Shown here: piece after piece, positions 22,745 through 24,349 of the stretch
Position numbering within the stretch: position 1 is the stretch's first letter
Layout of the letters: each line of letters starts with the position of its first letter
DNA from: CAZBYL01 sp964522805
GTDB taxonomy: Bacteria > Synergistota > Synergistia > Synergistales > Synergistaceae
Direction of reading: 5' to 3'
Length of the DNA stretch: 24,349 nucleotides
Assembly: GCA_964522805.1 (NCBI GenBank)
Contig: CAZFWP010000017.1
Location: 1-24,349, forward strand
The notes under the pieces: model-generated
Databases searched by the model: none
Seen by the model: only the letters and a program-made list of their open reading frames with translations
What the model was told of the DNA's origin: nothing
Position numbers and translations under genes: made by a program

Positions 22745-23509
22745 TCACCTGCTTCCAGCCGCAACCAATTCTCTCATTGTATAGAGTCCAGGGTTGCGCC
22801 CATTGATAAACTCCGCCGCTATGATTGCTCCTTTGGCGAATATATTTCTTGACAATGCTGTATGTTTTATCTCGATAATTTCGTCTTCCCCGGCGAAGAT
22901 AATTGTATGTTCCCCGGGAATAGTGCCGCCGCGCACAGAGTGAATGCCCATCTGACCGCGATGGCAGCTGTCTTCTCTTCCGTGCCTGCCGTAGATAAAT
23001 TCCTTCGGTGCGGCACAGCTCTCATTAATCGCCTCAGCCAACATCACCGCCGTACCGCTCGGCGAATCGACCTTCTTATTGTGATGCTTTTCAATAATCT
23101 CCACATCAAAATCCGCTTCAAGAACAGGAACAATGTATTGCAGAGCATTGGCGATTACATTTATTCCCAAAGACATGTTAAAAGAATAAAAGATGGGAAT
23201 CTCCGCTGCGGCCCGTCTGACAGCCATCTCAGCCTCACCGTCAAGAGAGGTGGTGGCAATAACCGCCGGCAACTTGTTTTTCACGCAGTATTCCAGCAAG
23301 TCAGGGACAGCACTGAAGTGGGAAAAATCCAAGACCACGTCCGCCGGCACATTACACTCAGCTAAAGAGGCAAAGGCGGGATAAGCTTCCGTACCGTCAA
23401 TGGTTCTATCCACACCTGCGGCCAATCTCATATTAGCGGAAGAGGCGATAAAAGACTCAAGCACGCGTCCCATACGGCCCTTACAGCCGTGAAGTAAAAT
23501 ATTAATCAT
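22745..23509 (-). CDS. dapB: 4-Hydroxy-tetrahydrodipicolinate reductase
   Basis: DapB reduces the DapA product to tetrahydrodipicolinate with NAD(P)H in lysine and diaminopimelate synthesis. The 254-residue protein shows the dinucleotide-binding HGCKGRMGR at residues 7-15, the active-site EKHHNKKVDSPSGTA around 138-152 with its catalytic His-His and Lys, and the C-terminal GIHSVRGGTIPGEH. Length and order fit the family, although it lacks the small extra segments of the E. coli protein (273 residues). The ATG at 23509 follows the dapA stop by about 13 bases. The ribosome site is weak (AAGG eleven bases upstream), so translation may depend on dapA. It lies between dapA and ddh in pathway order. 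Confidence 0.96.
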   Translation of the reverse strand: MINILLHGCKGRMGRVLESFIASSANMRLAAGVDRTIDGTEAYPAFASLAECNVPADVVLDFSHFSAVPDLLEYCVKNKLPAVIATTSLDGEAEMAVRRAAAEIPIFYSFNMSLGINVIANALQYIVPVLEADFDVEIIEKHHNKKVDSPSGTAVMLAEAINESCAAPKEFIYGRHGREDSCHRGQMGIHSVRGGTIPGEHTIIFAGEDEIIEIKHTALSRNIFAKGAIIAAEFINGRNPGLYTMRELVAAGSR

Positions 23510-23522
23510 TGAAAGATAAGCC

Positions 23523-24349
23523 TTATATCAGTCCGTAAGCGGTCATCTCGCGTCTGATGCGCGCGGTGACATCTTCGCTGGGAGGGCAAAGGGGCAACCT
23601 GTATTCAGGAGCGCATTTACCCATCATGGCAAGGGCGGCCTTCACCGGAATGGGATTTACATCGGCAAAGAGCGCATCTATAAGAGGCTTCATTGAGAGC
23701 TGCAATTTTCTTGCCGTCTCAATATCGCCGTCAAGGTAACTGCGAGACATCTTTACCGAGTCGGCGGGAGCGACGTTGGCAAGGACGGAAATGTATCCCA
23801 CGCCGCCAAGAGACATTGTCGGCACAACCATGTCATCGTTACCTGAGTAGATGGCAAAATCTTCCGGCACAACTCTGGCTATCTCCGCTACTTGAGAGAT
23901 ATTGCCGCTTGCCTCCTTGATACCAACGATATTGGGATGCTGGGCCAAGACAGCTGCAGTTTGCGGAGCGATGTTCACACCGGTTCTACCGGGAACGGAA
24001 TAGATAATACTGGGGATTTTAAGGTCATCGACAGTAGCGCGGTAATGTCTGATCAGCCCCTCTTGGGAACACTTGTTGTAGTAGGGTGTCACCAAAAGAA
24101 GGCCGTCAACGCCGACTTCTTCTATTTTTTTGGCTAAATCCACGCCATGCCTGGTATCGTTGCTGCCTGCACCGGCAATGACCGGTACCCTTCCTGCGGC
24201 AACGTCAACGCAAAATTTAACCACTTCAATGTGTTCCTCGTTTGAAAGTGCGGAGGCCTCTCCTGTGGTGCCACAAGAGATAATCGCATCTATCCCCTCT
24301 GAAATCTGCCATTCGATAAGATCTGCGTAAGTTTTGAAATCTGTGGATC
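23523..24349 (-). CDS. dapA: 4-Hydroxy-tetrahydrodipicolinate synthase, 5' end cut by window
   Basis: DapA condenses pyruvate with aspartate semialdehyde, the first committed step to diaminopimelate and lysine. The frame stays open to the right edge of the window, so the N-terminal 15-20 or so residues and the start lie outside; about 275 codons are present. The visible part includes SCGTTGEAS with the pyruvate-contacting threonine pair, PYYNK with the shared tyrosine, YSVPGRTG with the active-site tyrosine and arginine, and GIKEASGNI with the Schiff-base lysine. An internal GTG at 24224 could be taken for a start, but it falls after the conserved TTGEAS block and is wrong. The gene is followed by dapB and ddh in the order of the pathway. 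The alternative, another member of the aldolase family such as NanA, is unlikely given the neighbours. Confidence 0.95.
   Translation of the reverse strand, partial: STDFKTYADLIEWQISEGIDAIISCGTTGEASALSNEEHIEVVKFCVDVAAGRVPVIAGAGSNDTRHGVDLAKKIEEVGVDGLLLVTPYYNKCSQEGLIRHYRATVDDLKIPSIIYSVPGRTGVNIAPQTAAVLAQHPNIVGIKEASGNISQVAEIARVVPEDFAIYSGNDDMVVPTMSLGGVGYISVLANVAPADSVKMSRSYLDGDIETARKLQLSMKPLIDALFADVNPIPVKAALAMMGKCAPEYRLPLCPPSEDVTARIRREMTAYGLI

Noticed and set aside
23523..24224. Reading dapA as a complete 233-residue gene starting at the GTG at 24224
   Set aside because: The frame continues to the window edge and includes the conserved TTGEAS block upstream of that GTG, so the gene is cut by the window rather than short.
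1..24349. Mobile elements, CRISPR arrays, tRNA or rRNA genes, defence genes
   Set aside because: None were recognised by eye: no transposase or integrase motifs, no regular spaced repeats, and no cloverleaf-like sequences.

Overview
The window reads as ordinary chromosome of a bacterium, probably an anaerobe that makes meso-diaminopimelate peptidoglycan. The signs are a short FeoAB ferrous-iron importer, diaminopimelate dehydrogenase, an M55 D-aminopeptidase, a DUF815 ATPase and PgpA. This mix fits Synergistota or Negativicutes-type anaerobes, but no 16S or other phylogenetic marker was available to settle it, so the lineage is inference. No phage, transposon, CRISPR, rRNA or tRNA was seen. 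Layout from left to right: (1) 17-2786, minus strand: a chain of an asparaginase-fold protein, rimO and pgpA, joined by two ATGA stop/start overlaps. (2) 3029-4591, plus strand: a DedA-family membrane protein and a CorA-family channel behind a good sigma-70-type promoter. (3) 4592-5894: a GNAT acetyltransferase with its own extended -10 promoter, set between two gaps that hold hairpins and short protein-like open frames that may be remains of lost genes. (4) 5895-9087, minus: typA/bipA followed by a DUF815 AAA+ ATPase, with a strong promoter and a strong terminator. (5) 9416-15036, minus: a complete 2-aminoethylphosphonate (AEP) uptake and breakdown operon, in order binding protein, ATPase, double-length permease, phnX, phnW, closed by a nested hairpin terminator. 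(6) 15373-19302, minus: a BMP-type periplasmic binding protein, YchF, an M55 D-aminopeptidase and a ROK-family sugar kinase. (7) 19537-21562, plus: feoA and feoB. (8) 21753-24349, minus: dapA (cut by the window end), dapB and ddh. How the genes work together: the phn operon imports AEP, PhnW moves its amino group to pyruvate to give alanine and phosphonoacetaldehyde, and PhnX splits that into acetaldehyde and phosphate, so the cell gains P, N and C. DapA, DapB and Ddh give a short four-electron route from aspartate semialdehyde and pyruvate to meso-DAP and lysine precursors. DedA (lipid carrier recycling) and the M55 peptidase (D-amino peptides) may also touch cell-wall metabolism. FeoAB imports Fe(II), which the Fe-S enzyme RimO would need. 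Points most worth a second look are the asparaginase-fold protein that lacks several catalytic residues, the protein-like relics around the GNAT gene, the FeoB with an N-terminal CxxCxxC, the ROK kinase with an altered zinc motif, the YchF with altered nucleotide-binding motifs, and palindromes between the BMP and feo genes.
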